A DNA stretch of 64,000 bases from Paraburkholderia bannensis (GCF_014200455.1 NZ_JACHBW010000011.1:186001-250000), one strand, 5' to 3'. Shown: positions 26,321 to 34,735, counted from the stretch's first letter. Translations and numbers: made by a program. Notes: generated by a model not told the origin, from the letters alone.

Positions 26321-29044
26321 TTGCCGATCCAGACCACCCTGCCGTTCGATGCCGCCGCCCATGACGAAGAGGGCCGCGCGCCGCTGCGCACGCTGCCCGT
26401 GCGCAGCGGCCACTGGGACGAACTGAGCACCCCGGACGGCGGGCTGCGCGAGCCGTGGCAGCAGTTCTTCGGTCTGCTCGACAAGGAGGGCGTGGCGGGT
26501 CTGGACAGCGCGGCGGCCTCGGTGGCGCGCCAGGTCCGCGAAAACGACATCACCTACAACGTCTATGCCGATCGCGGCGGCCCGCGTCCGTGGGCGCTCG
26601 ACGTGCTGCCGCTTCTGATCGGCGAGGACGAATGGGCGCTGATCGAGCGCGGCGTGGTGCAGCGCGCGCGCCTGCTCAACGAGATCGTCGCCGATGTCTA
26701 TGGGCCGCAAACCCTGCTCGCGCGCGGCCTGCTGCCGCCCGCGCTGGTGTTCGGCCATCCCGGCTATCTGCGCGCGGTGAAAGGCTTCGTGCCGCCCGAC
26801 CGTCAATATCTGCAGATCGTCGCGCTGGATCTGGCGCGCTCGCCCGAGGGCCAGTGGACCGTGGTGTCGCATCGCACGGAGGCGCCTTCGGGCCTTGGCT
26901 ATCTGCTCGAAAACCGCCTGATCGTTTCCAGCCTGTTCGCCGAGCCGTTTCGCGCCATGCGCGTGCACCGGCTCGCGCCCACGTATTCGCAACTCGTCGC
27001 CACGCTCGCGGCGGCGGCGCGCGCGCTCATGCGCAACGGCCCCGACGACGGACGCGGCGCGAACGCCTCGCCGCATATCGTGCTGCTCACGCCAGGGCCG
27101 TACAGCGAGACTTATTTCGAGCACGTCTTTCTCGCGCGCTACCTCGGCCTGACGCTGGTCGAGGGCAAGGACCTGACGGTTCGCAACGACATGCTGTACC
27201 TCAAGACGCTCGGCGGCCTGGAGCGCGTGCATGCGGTGCTGCGACGGCTGGACGACACCTTCTGCGACCCGGTCGAATTGCGCGCGGATTCCACCATCGG
27301 CGTGCCGGGCCTGCTGCAGGTAATGCGCGCGGGCAACGTGATGGTGTCGAACGTGCCGGGCGCGGGCTTTGCCGAATCGCCCGCGCTGCACGGCTTCATG
27401 CCCGCGATGGCGCAGGCGCTGCTGGGCGAAGCGCTGGCGCTGCCGGGGGTGGCGACCTGGTGGTGCGGCGAGGACGCCGCCTGGCGCGACGCGCAGACGC
27501 AATTGAGCGAGGCCCTGCTGCTGCCGACCTGGCCGCGCGGCCAGGGGGGCGTAGCCAGCGTAACAAGCGTAACGAGCGCAGCGGGTGCGACCAGCACGGC
27601 ACCGGGGCTCGCCGCCGGGCCGCAATCGCTCGACGCCTGGCGCGAGCGCATCGGGCAGTTGCCCGACGCCTTCACGATCCAGCAGCCGCTGCGCTACAGC
27701 TACACGCCGCGCTACGAGAGCGGCGCGGGCATGCTGGGCGCGCGGCCCGCCGTGCTGCGCGTCTACGCCATCGCCGATCCGGAGTGCGGCTGGCGCGTGC
27801 TGCCGGGCGGCTTCACGCGCCTCGCGGCGGAACTGAGCGGGCAACCGACGGGCAAGCATCAGGAATCGGTCTCGATGCAGGCGGGCGGCAGCAGCGTCGA
27901 TACCTGGGTGCTGTCGAGCCAGCCCGGCACGGCATTCTCGCTGCTGCCGAGACCCATGAAGCCCGGCGACCTGCGCCGCGAACAGCGGCGCGTACCCAGC
28001 CGCGCCGCCGAAAACCTGTTCTGGGCGGGCCGCTACGGCGAGCGCGCGGAAAACGGCGTGCGCCTGTGCCGCCTGATCCTCGGCTCGCTGGAAGGCAGCG
28101 ACGCGGGCGAGCTGTCGGGCACCTTCATCGAACTGGCCGCCGCAAGCGGCCTCGTGCCATCGGCGAGCGGCGATGTGCGACGCGGCCTCGACGCCTTCGA
28201 GCGCGTGCTCGTCGCCAATCTGCATGAAAACGCGGGCCATGGCGGCAACGCGAGCATCGGCCAGACACTCGCGGGCCAGGCCTACGCGTGCGGGGAAATT
28301 CGCGGCCGCCTGTCGAGCGACCACTGGCGCAACGTGCTGGCCTCGCGCAACGACTTCCGCGACGCGCTGGCGGCATTGTCGCTTTCGCCCGCAGCGGCAT
28401 CGACATCCGCGCGCGCCGACGCCGTCACGCCGCTGCGCCGCCCTTCGCCCTACGACCGCATGGCGCTGATCCGCGCACTCGACACGCTCAGCACGCAACT
28501 GAGCGCGATCAGCGGCTGCCAGGGCGACCGCATGACCCGCGACGAAGCATGGCGCCTGCTGTTTGCAGGCCGCCATATCGAACGGGTCGCCGCCATGGCC
28601 ACGATGCTGCGCATCGCCGCGCAGGAGCGCACGCTCGCCACGCCGGCCGGTTTCGACGTCATGCTGCAACTATTCGACAGCACGCTCACCTATCGCTCGC
28701 TCTACCCTGGACGCCTCGAAGTGCCCGCCCTGCTCGACCTGATCGTGACCGATCCCACCAATCCGCGCGGACTCTACGGCGTGTATGGACGCCTGCGCAC
28801 GCGCCTGGACGAGATCGCCCAGGCGGCGGGCGGCCCGCGCCGCGAGCCGTTCGCTTCGCAGCTCGCGCCCATCGAGGCGCTGCCCACGCTGGAAGCACTC
28901 TGCGAGCCCGGCGACGACGACCGCTATCCCGCGCTGGTCGCGCTTTGTGACAGCCTGGCCGCGCGCATGGCGGCCACCTCGAACGAAATCAGCGCGCGCT
29001 GGTTCAGCCACGCCACGCCGGCCGCCGCGCAGGTGTGGTCATGA
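26321..29044 (+). CDS. Circularly permuted ATP-grasp/alpha-E fusion protein
   Basis: A 907-residue fusion. Residues about 40-530 correspond to the permuted ATP-grasp protein (VRENDITYNVYAD, VSHRTEAPSGLGYLLENR, IVLLTPGPYSETYFEHVF). Residues 555-907 are alpha-E (SRAAENLFWAGRYGERAENG). The first visible start is TTG at 26321, without a good ribosome site. The Gly-rich ATP loop seen in the stand-alone protein is replaced by an Ala/Ser/Thr/Val linker (VASVTSVTSAAGATS). The terminal metal motif has become QAGGSSVDTWVL. This half may therefore be inactive or structural. The gene overlaps the next by 4 bases (ATGA), so the two are translationally coupled. Confidence 0.9.
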   Translation: MPIQTTLPFDAAAHDEEGRAPLRTLPVRSGHWDELSTPDGGLREPWQQFFGLLDKEGVAGLDSAAASVARQVRENDITYNVYADRGGPRPWALDVLPLLIGEDEWALIERGVVQRARLLNEIVADVYGPQTLLARGLLPPALVFGHPGYLRAVKGFVPPDRQYLQIVALDLARSPEGQWTVVSHRTEAPSGLGYLLENRLIVSSLFAEPFRAMRVHRLAPTYSQLVATLAAAARALMRNGPDDGRGANASPHIVLLTPGPYSETYFEHVFLARYLGLTLVEGKDLTVRNDMLYLKTLGGLERVHAVLRRLDDTFCDPVELRADSTIGVPGLLQVMRAGNVMVSNVPGAGFAESPALHGFMPAMAQALLGEALALPGVATWWCGEDAAWRDAQTQLSEALLLPTWPRGQGGVASVTSVTSAAGATSTAPGLAAGPQSLDAWRERIGQLPDAFTIQQPLRYSYTPRYESGAGMLGARPAVLRVYAIADPECGWRVLPGGFTRLAAELSGQPTGKHQESVSMQAGGSSVDTWVLSSQPGTAFSLLPRPMKPGDLRREQRRVPSRAAENLFWAGRYGERAENGVRLCRLILGSLEGSDAGELSGTFIELAAASGLVPSASGDVRRGLDAFERVLVANLHENAGHGGNASIGQTLAGQAYACGEIRGRLSSDHWRNVLASRNDFRDALAALSLSPAAASTSARADAVTPLRRPSPYDRMALIRALDTLSTQLSAISGCQGDRMTRDEAWRLLFAGRHIERVAAMATMLRIAAQERTLATPAGFDVMLQLFDSTLTYRSLYPGRLEVPALLDLIVTDPTNPRGLYGVYGRLRTRLDEIAQAAGGPRREPFASQLAPIEALPTLEALCEPGDDDRYPALVALCDSLAARMAATSNEISARWFSHATPAAAQVWS

Positions 29045-29925
29045 GCGACACGCGCCTGACGGTCACGCACCGCACGACTTATCGCTATTCCACGCCGGTC
29101 GAGACGGCCCAGCACCTCGCCACGATCACGCCGCTCGAATTGCCGTGGCAAAGCGTGCTCGCGCACCGCTCGGCCATCGAGCCCGCGCCCTCATACCAGA
29201 CCAGCCGCAGCGATGCGTTCGGCAACGAAGTCTTGTACTTCTCGTTCGATGCGCCGCATAGCGATCTGCAGATGACGAGCGAAACCACGGTGCTGCTGAG
29301 GCCGCGCCATGAGACGCTGGACGCCGCCGCTACGCCCGCATGGGAGAGCGTGGCGCACGCGCTGCGTTATGAAGCGGGCGGCGCGTTTCATCCGGAGTCC
29401 GAATTTTGTTTTGCGTCGCCGAATATTGCCTTGCTGCCAGCGCTGCGGGCATACGCGCTCGAAAGTTTCGCGCCTCGCGCCAGTGTGCTCGAAGGTGCGA
29501 TCGATCTGATGCAGCGCATTCACGCGGATTTCGACTACAAGCCCACGGCAACGGCCTTCGACACCCCCGCAGCGCGCGCCTTCGAATTGCGGCACGGCGT
29601 GTGCCAGGATTTCGCTCAGGTGATGATCGGCTGTCTGCGTTCGCTCGGCCTGGCGGCGCGTTATGTCAGCGGCTATCTGCGCAACGATCCGCCAGCGGGC
29701 GCGCCGCCGATGATCGGCGCGGATGCCTCGCATGCCTGGGTATCGCTCTTTGCGCCGACGCTCGGCTGGGTCGATCTCGATCCGACCAATGACGTGCTCG
29801 TCGATCAAGGGCATGTGACGCTGGCGATTGGCCGCGATTACACAGATGTGTCGCTGTTGCGCGGTGTGATTCTGGGCGGCGGCGCACATCAGGTCGAGGT
29901 GGCGGTGCAGGTGAAGGCGGAATAA
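29041..29925 (+). CDS. Transglutaminase-like superfamily protein
   Basis: A 294-residue protein with the bacterial transglutaminase N-terminal beta domain (LTVTHRTTYRYSTPVETAQH). The papain-like core follows, with Cys in HGVCQDFAQVM (about 186), His in ASHAWVSLF (about 229) and Asp in VDLDPTND (about 245). All three catalytic residues are present. It lacks a signal peptide. The start overlaps the stop of the fusion gene (ATGA at 29041). It completes a three-gene operon with the DUF2126 and fusion genes. Proteins of this kind may be proteases, transamidases or ligases; which one is not known. Confidence 0.93.
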   Translation: MSDTRLTVTHRTTYRYSTPVETAQHLATITPLELPWQSVLAHRSAIEPAPSYQTSRSDAFGNEVLYFSFDAPHSDLQMTSETTVLLRPRHETLDAAATPAWESVAHALRYEAGGAFHPESEFCFASPNIALLPALRAYALESFAPRASVLEGAIDLMQRIHADFDYKPTATAFDTPAARAFELRHGVCQDFAQVMIGCLRSLGLAARYVSGYLRNDPPAGAPPMIGADASHAWVSLFAPTLGWVDLDPTNDVLVDQGHVTLAIGRDYTDVSLLRGVILGGGAHQVEVAVQVKAE

Positions 29926-29988
29926 GGCAAAAAAGGGCGCGGCAAAGCCTGTGCAATACTGCCTCACGCCCCCACAGGAGACGACCCT

Positions 29989-30498
29989 ATGCAACGCCCC
30001 AGCTTTATAAGGCACTGGACCGAGCTAGAGAACCCGCAAGCCGGCCGCTATGAGGACGATAAGGAGAACAACGCGGAATTGATGGGCCTTGGCGCGCCGT
30101 TGGCCAGAAAGCTTGGTCTCACGCGCATTGGCATTCATCATGTGCGGCTGCTGCCGGGCCGCAGAACTTCCTATCCGCACGCGGAAAGCGCGGAAGAAGA
30201 ATTCGCGTATGTAGTCGAGGGCACGCCCGATGTGTGGATCGACGGTCATCTGCACCGCCTTCAGCCCGGCGACTCCGTGGGATTTCCCGCGGGCACCGGC
30301 ATCTGTCACACGTTCCTGAACAACACGAGCGAGGAAGTGCGCCTGATCGTGATCGGCGAAACCACGAAGGAGGAGAACCGCATTCGCTATCCGCTCAACA
30401 CGGCTTACGAAGCGACGCGCAAAGATAAATGGACCGATTGGCCTGAGAGGCCCATCGGTCCACATGATGGCAAGGCGAAGGTCGAGCCACTCGAATAA
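29989..30498 (+). CDS. Cupin domain protein
   Basis: A 169-residue single-cupin protein. Metal-ligand-like residues appear in YPHAESAEEEFAYVVEG (cupin motif 1, with His and two Glu). Motif 2 reads PGDSVGFPAGTGICHTFLNN, with the distal His. AGGAGA lies before the ATG. Such proteins bind a metal and act as small dioxygenases, isomerases or mannose-6-phosphate isomerase-like enzymes. The gene converges on katG, with only 31 bases between the stops, and lies 63 bases after the transglutaminase gene. Possible co-transcription with that operon cannot be excluded. Substrate unknown. Confidence 0.88.
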   Translation: MQRPSFIRHWTELENPQAGRYEDDKENNAELMGLGAPLARKLGLTRIGIHHVRLLPGRRTSYPHAESAEEEFAYVVEGTPDVWIDGHLHRLQPGDSVGFPAGTGICHTFLNNTSEEVRLIVIGETTKEENRIRYPLNTAYEATRKDKWTDWPERPIGPHDGKAKVEPLE

Positions 30499-30529
30499 CG
30501 CTGGCTGCGACCCTCGCCAAAGCGAGCGC

Positions 30530-32704
30530 TTACGCCAGATCGAAACGATCCGCGTTCATCACCTTGGTCCAGGCGGCAACGAAGTCCTTCACGAACTTCT
30601 CCTTCGCATCCGCGCTCGCATAGACTTCCGCGAGCGCGCGCAGCACCGCGTTCGAACCAAACACCAGATCCGCGCGCGTGCCGGTGTACTTCACCTCGCC
30701 GCTCTTGCGGTCGCGTCCTTCGAAGCGCTCCTGGGAGGCATCCACTGCCTTCCACTGCGTGCCCATATCCAGCAGGTTGACGAAGAAGTCGTTGCTAAGC
30801 ACGCCGGGCTTGTCGGTCAGCACGCCGTCCTTGCTGCCATCGGCATTCGCACCCAGCACGCGCAGGCCGCCGATCAGCACGGTCAGTTCCGGGGCCGTCA
30901 GCGTGAGTTGCTGGGCCTTGTCGATCAGCAGCGATTCCGTCGACGGGCCATCCTGCACCTCGCGATAGTTGCGGAAGCCATCGGCCTTCGGTTCGAGCAC
31001 GTTCACCGATTCCACATCGGTCTGATCCTGGCGCGCATCCACGCGGCCCGCCACGAACGGCACCGACACCTTCACGCCCGCCGCCTGCGCAGCCTGCTCG
31101 ATACCGACCACACCGGCGAGCACGATCACGTCAGCCAGCGACGCCTTGCCCGACGCCTGCTGGATCGCCTGCAGCGTGGGCAGCACGGCAACCGCGGCCT
31201 TGTTGACGGCCCAGTCCTTCTGCGGAGCGAGCGCAATGCGTGCGCCATTCGCGCCGCCGCGCTTGTCGCCGCCACGGAACGTCGACGCCGACGCCCACGC
31301 GACCGAGACCAGTTCGCTCACCGAGAGACCCGATTGCGCGATCTTCGCCTTCAGATCGGCGATATCGGCCGCGCTCGGGTGGTGGATCGGCGCGGGCAGC
31401 GGATCTTGCCAGAGCAGATCTTCCGACGGCACTTCCGGGCCGAGGTAACGCGCCTTCGGGCCCATATCGCGGTGCGTGAGCTTGAACCACGCACGCGCGA
31501 AGGCTTCGCTGAAGGCCTGCGGATCGTTGAGGAAACGGCGCGAGATTTTCTCGAATTCCGGGTCGAAGCGCAGCGTGAGGTCGGTGACCAGCATGGTCGG
31601 CTTGCGCTTTTTCGACGGGTCGAACGGATCGGGGATGATCTCCGGCGCGTCCTTGGCTTCGAACTGGATCGCGCCCGCGGGGCTGCGCGTCTGCGTCCAT
31701 TCGTACTTGAAGAGGTTTTCGAAGAAGTAGTTGCTCCACTGCGTGGGCGTCTGCGTCCAGACCACTTCCAGACCCGAGGTGATCGCGTCCGCGCCTGCAC
31801 CCGAACCATAGCCGCTATGCCAGCCCAGGCCCTGCGCTTCGAGCGGCGAGCCTTCCGGTTCCGGGCCGACGTTCTCTGCCGGGCCCGCGCCGTGGGTCTT
31901 GCCCAGCGTGTGGCCGCCGGCGATCAGCGCGACGATTTCCTCATCGTCCATCGCCATGTTGCCGAAAGTCGCGCGAATCGCGGGCGCCGCCGATGCCGGG
32001 TCGCCGCTGGCGTTCGGACCTTCCGGGTTCACATAGATCAGGCCCATTTCCGTGGCCGAGAGCGGGCTCTTCGCGAGCGTTTCCGGATTGCGGTGCGTGA
32101 GCCACTTCTTTTCCGTGCCCCAGTTCACATCCATGTCCGGTTCCCAGACGTCTTCGCGGCCTGCCGCGAAGCCGAAGGTGCGAAAGCCCGCGTTTTCCAG
32201 TGCAACGTTGCCGGCCAGCACGATCAGGTCGGCCCAGGAAATCTTCTGGCCGTACTTCTGCTTGAGCGGCCACAGCAGACGGCGCGCCTTGTCGAGGCTG
32301 ACGTTGTCGGGCCAGGAATTGAGCGGCGCGAAGCGCTGCTGGCCACGGCCCGCGCCGCCACGGCCATCGGCCATGCGGTAGGTGCCGGCGCTATGCCAGG
32401 CCATGCGGATAAACAGACCCGCGTAGCTGCCCCAGTCGGCCGGCCACCACTCCTGCGAGTCGGTCAGCAGCTGGCGCAGATCGGCCTTCAGTGCGCTGTA
32501 GTCGAGCTTCCTGAATTCAGCGCGGTAATCGAAATCTTCGCCGAGCGGGTTCGAACGGTTGGAATGCTGGTTGAGCAAATCGACGCGCAACTGGTTGGGC
32601 CACCAGTCGAGGTTTGCAGTGCCGCCGCCGGCAATCGGCTTGGCAGCGGCATGGAACGGGCATTTGGCTTCATCGGGCGTGGGTGTATCGATGGGCGTGC
32701 TCAT
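30530..32704 (-). CDS. katG: Catalase-peroxidase KatG
   Basis: A 724-residue bifunctional haem catalase-peroxidase. The distal site Arg-Trp-His is in FIRMAWHSAGTYR (about residue 103), the crosslinking Tyr in LIYVNPEGP, and the proximal haem ligand in AGGHTLGKTHGAGP. The second, haem-free repeat follows in the C-terminal half. The longer open frame to 32809 lacks homology; the ATG at 32704 is preceded by GGAGT. An AT-rich block (TATATT on the minus strand at 32736-32741) lies 32 bases before the start and could be the -10 box. No OxyR gene is in the window. It detoxifies hydrogen peroxide in the cytosol. Confidence 0.97.
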   Translation of the reverse strand: MSTPIDTPTPDEAKCPFHAAAKPIAGGGTANLDWWPNQLRVDLLNQHSNRSNPLGEDFDYRAEFRKLDYSALKADLRQLLTDSQEWWPADWGSYAGLFIRMAWHSAGTYRMADGRGGAGRGQQRFAPLNSWPDNVSLDKARRLLWPLKQKYGQKISWADLIVLAGNVALENAGFRTFGFAAGREDVWEPDMDVNWGTEKKWLTHRNPETLAKSPLSATEMGLIYVNPEGPNASGDPASAAPAIRATFGNMAMDDEEIVALIAGGHTLGKTHGAGPAENVGPEPEGSPLEAQGLGWHSGYGSGAGADAITSGLEVVWTQTPTQWSNYFFENLFKYEWTQTRSPAGAIQFEAKDAPEIIPDPFDPSKKRKPTMLVTDLTLRFDPEFEKISRRFLNDPQAFSEAFARAWFKLTHRDMGPKARYLGPEVPSEDLLWQDPLPAPIHHPSAADIADLKAKIAQSGLSVSELVSVAWASASTFRGGDKRGGANGARIALAPQKDWAVNKAAVAVLPTLQAIQQASGKASLADVIVLAGVVGIEQAAQAAGVKVSVPFVAGRVDARQDQTDVESVNVLEPKADGFRNYREVQDGPSTESLLIDKAQQLTLTAPELTVLIGGLRVLGANADGSKDGVLTDKPGVLSNDFFVNLLDMGTQWKAVDASQERFEGRDRKSGEVKYTGTRADLVFGSNAVLRALAEVYASADAKEKFVKDFVAAWTKVMNADRFDLA

Positions 32705-32735
32705 GTGTACTCCATTCGCGTGGGGGAAACGCCCT

Positions 32736-32741
32736 AATATA
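32736..32741 (-). promoter_or_regulatory. Candidate katG -10 element
   Basis: TATATT on the minus strand, with TTGGGG about 18 bases upstream as a weak -35. Position and AT-richness suit a sigma-70 promoter; the -35 match is poor and an activator may be needed. Confidence 0.35.
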
Positions 32742-32805
32742 TCCGTTACGGCAGATTGACCCCAATTGAACGTCTGTATCCGGGCGATAGGCGCACGCCA
32801 GCGCC

Positions 32806-33108
32806 TCAATACATCGAAGCCAGAGAGCGCGTCTGTGGCGCGGCGCGGCTCTTCTCCTTCGAAGCCGGCTGGTTTTCCTTGCGGGTGCTGTCGAGCTGAT
32901 CGAGACGGCGCAGCAGTTCCTTCGCCTGTTTGTCGATATGCATCGGCAATTGCGGCATGACCTGAATCGCCCGCACTCGCGCGCGCCAGTAGCCCAGACC
33001 GATCACGGCGTTGGCTTCGGTCTGGCGCACGAAATCGGCCGAGCGTTCGAGATAGCCGAGAACATTGCGGATATGCAGCAGATCGCGCTCTGCAAATTCA
33101 AAGCTCAC
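32806..33108 (-). CDS. Conserved small soluble protein of unknown function
   Basis: I chose a GTG start at 33108 (100 residues) because GGGGAA lies upstream; a TTG 45 bases earlier gives 115. The first 70 residues look like a helical bundle (FAERDLLHIRNVLGYLERSA, then YWRARVRAIQVMPQLPMHID). The last 25 are basic and probably disordered. There is no signal peptide or membrane helix. It lies between a 52-residue membrane protein gene and katG, all on the same strand. No function can be read; oxidative stress association is only positional. Confidence 0.65.
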   Translation of the reverse strand: MSFEFAERDLLHIRNVLGYLERSADFVRQTEANAVIGLGYWRARVRAIQVMPQLPMHIDKQAKELLRRLDQLDSTRKENQPASKEKSRAAPQTRSLASMY

Positions 33109-33162
33109 GATGGATTCCCCGTTGTTGGTATCGATTGGCTGGTGTCGATTCAACGCCGCGCA

Positions 33163-33321
33163 CTAACGACGCGAGCGCGACCACTGCCACCATTCGTGAT
33201 GGTCGAGATTGCGTAAAAGATCGGCGCGCCGGCGCTCGCGGCGATAATGCGCGACCACGCCGATCGTCGCGATGAAGAGCACGACCGTGCCCACGCCCAT
33301 ACCCAGCCAGGACTGTTCCAC
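33163..33321 (-). CDS. Small single-pass membrane protein (52 residues)
   Basis: A GTG-started frame with an excellent ribosome site (GAGGAGG, 5 bases upstream). The product has a short N-terminus, one hydrophobic segment (residues 6-25, GMGVGTVVLFIATIGVVA) and a strongly basic, Trp-rich tail (YRRERRRADLL, then HHEWWQWSRSRR). The positive-inside rule puts the tail in the cytoplasm. It lies in a series of small minus-strand genes upstream of katG. I do not recognise a family. Confidence 0.65.
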   Translation of the reverse strand: MEQSWLGMGVGTVVLFIATIGVVAHYRRERRRADLLRNLDHHEWWQWSRSRR

Positions 33322-33418
33322 TTCAGCCTCCTCGGGTTATCCGTCGGTTATGCGCCGGTTATGCGGGTCTGCTGCCACGGTCTGCATTCACCGCGACAGG
33401 GACCGGCAGTCAACGCGA

Positions 33419-33616
33419 TCAGGCCCCGCGCGCGAAGGCCCGCAGCACCGCATCACCACGCTGGGTCACGCGCAGCAGCGGCTGGCCCGATTCCGGCGGT
33501 TCGATCTCGACCAGTTGCAGATCGCGCAGCGCGCCCAGTTCGAGACAGTCAGGCCCGATATGCTCGGTCGCATCCTTGACCAGCAGCAGAGTGGAGAGCT
33601 CGTGATGGCTCAGCAT
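33419..33616 (-). CDS. Small protein, possible winged-helix-like (65 residues)
   Basis: Starts at ATG 33616 and encodes an acidic 65-residue product (LSHHELSTLLLVKDATEHIG, then LRDLQLVEIEPPESGQPLLR, then VTQRGDAVLRAF). The pattern helix, helix, beta hairpin, helix ending in TQRGDAVL resembles a minimal winged helix, as in MarR-like folds. That is a resemblance only. The start overlaps the stop of the 36-residue frame upstream by 7 bases, which suggests translational coupling. An in-frame ATG at 33676 is possible but has no ribosome site. Confidence 0.55.
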   Translation of the reverse strand: MLSHHELSTLLLVKDATEHIGPDCLELGALRDLQLVEIEPPESGQPLLRVTQRGDAVLRAFARGA

Positions 33617-33720
33617 GGCGTCACCTTCGCCAACATCGAACGCGCTGCGCCAGCCATCGTGTGCATGGAAAGCCATGCATCGTGCGAGGTGGCAGCGTGA
33701 TTTTGATCAGGATTACTCAT
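33610..33720 (-). CDS. Small leader-like protein (36 residues)
   Basis: ATG at 33720 is preceded by GGAGGCAAGTC, one of the better ribosome sites in the region. The product starts SNPDQNHAATSHDAWLSMH and ends AKVTPC. The stop TGA lies inside the start region of the next gene (ATGCTGA), so ribosomes could reinitiate there. It may be a coupling leader or a true small protein. No homology is known to me. Confidence 0.5.
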   Translation of the reverse strand: MSNPDQNHAATSHDAWLSMHTMAGAARSMLAKVTPC

Positions 33721-33807
33721 GACTTGCCTCCATCAGAGTCATCAACAAGCGCGGCCGCTGCCACTGCGGCCTATGACCGGCATGCGTCGTTTGCGAGCGC
33801 AGGAATC

Positions 33808-33829
33808 TGCGTTGTGTCTGCGTTGTGTC
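33808..33829. repeat. Two tandem copies of an 11-base unit
   Basis: TGCGTTGTGTC is repeated exactly at 33808-33818 and 33819-33829, followed by TGC of a third copy. It lies upstream of the small minus-strand genes. Confidence 0.75.
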
Positions 33830-34008
33830 TGCTAACTGCCCGCTTACCCGATCTCCGAACGCCACCTTCGCCGATCTAGAGATTTCATTCTAACTTTGTT
33901 AAATCTTGGTTTTTATGACCCCCTAGCCAGGAGTTTCCCCAATGTTCTGTCAGGGCTTCCTGAGCGTGTGAGAGATACGGGCTGATGCACACGTTTTAGC
34001 TACAGAAA

Positions 34009-34038
34009 GAAAAAAATCCGGTCAAAACAGCACCGGAT
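34009..34038 (-). terminator. Intrinsic terminator on the minus strand without an obvious gene
   Basis: On the minus strand ATCCGGT (34038-34032) pairs with ACCGGAT (34022-34016) around a 9-base loop and is followed at once by a run of seven T. It is a textbook intrinsic terminator, but no minus-strand gene ends here: the DsbA-like gene just to the right is on the plus strand. It may end an unannotated small RNA or an antisense transcript. Confidence 0.65.
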
Positions 34039-34165
34039 GTTCGGGCGTCGGTTCGCCACAAAGGACGGAAAAACAGAGCGTAGAAGCCTGCTTCCCGGCG
34101 TTCTGCGCCCGCAGCAGCGAGAATGCCGAATCCCTACCCGCAGCGACACAACAACCGGAAAAACC

Positions 34166-34735
34166 ATGACCCAATCCGATTCCACCCCACCCGCCTGGCA
34201 CGCCGATCCGCTCACGTGGGGCCACGGCCCGCACATTTTCGAAGTCTTTCTGGAGCCGACCTGCCCGTTCTCGGTCCGCGCCTTCGGCAAGCTCGACGCG
34301 CTGCTGGAAACTGCCGGAGCCGGGCGTGTCACTGTGAAGATCCGCCTGCAATCGCAACCGTGGCACATGTATTCAGGCGTTATCGTGCGCTGCATTCTCG
34401 CGGCTTCGACCCTGCCCGGCGGCAAGGAAAGCGCAAAGGCAGTGATGGCCGCCGTGGCGGCGCATCGCGAGGAATTCGAGTTCGAGCGCCATTGCGGCGG
34501 CGCCAATATGGACGCGACGCCCAACGACATCATCGCGCGCATCGAGCGCTATAGCGGCCTCGCCTTGCGCGAAGCGTTCGCCATTCCCGGTCTCGACAGC
34601 GAAGTGAAATGGCACGCGAAGTACGCGCGCCAGAATGGCATTCATGTATCGCCCAACTTCATGATCGACGGTATTGTCGATCCGAAAATCGGCAGCGGCG
34701 ATGAAGTGGCGGCGTGGGCCGCGCGTTTGCGCTAA
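34166..34735 (+). CDS. DsbA-like thioredoxin-fold protein
   Basis: A 189-residue protein of the DsbA/2-hydroxychromene isomerase-like thioredoxin superfamily. It starts with a beta strand (GPHIFEVFLEPTCPFSVRAF) whose active-site position reads CPFS, a monothiol form of CxxC. The long helical insertion and a final strand with the cis-Pro loop (GIHVSPNFMIDGIVD) follow. There is no signal peptide, so it is cytosolic. One Cys suggests peroxiredoxin/glutaredoxin-like or GST-like chemistry rather than disulfide formation. The frame is open 129 bases upstream, but the ATG at 34166 begins the conserved part. Confidence 0.8.
   Translation: MTQSDSTPPAWHADPLTWGHGPHIFEVFLEPTCPFSVRAFGKLDALLETAGAGRVTVKIRLQSQPWHMYSGVIVRCILAASTLPGGKESAKAVMAAVAAHREEFEFERHCGGANMDATPNDIIARIERYSGLALREAFAIPGLDSEVKWHAKYARQNGIHVSPNFMIDGIVDPKIGSGDEVAAWAARLR

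Larger units (their letters stand above)
33721..34165. other. AT-rich divergent intergenic region
   Basis: 445 bases between the small-gene series (minus) and the DsbA-like gene (plus). It contains an 11-base tandem repeat (33808-33829), an AT-rich stretch near 33880-33930 likely to carry promoters, and a minus-strand terminator at 34016-34038. No protein gene is evident. Confidence 0.5.

Noticed and set aside
26255..28669. 804-residue minus-strand frame opposite the ATP-grasp/alpha-E fusion
   Set aside because: Codon-bias shadow; composition is Arg/Ala/Gln-rich, with no start site or recognisable fold.
30464..32737. 757-residue plus-strand frame opposite katG
   Set aside because: katG is unmistakable on the minus strand; the plus frame is Arg/His-rich and lacks motifs.
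34000..34542. 180-residue minus-strand frame ending near the orphan terminator
   Set aside because: It would explain the terminator, but it is antisense to the DsbA-like gene, lacks a ribosome site and runs through the terminator itself.
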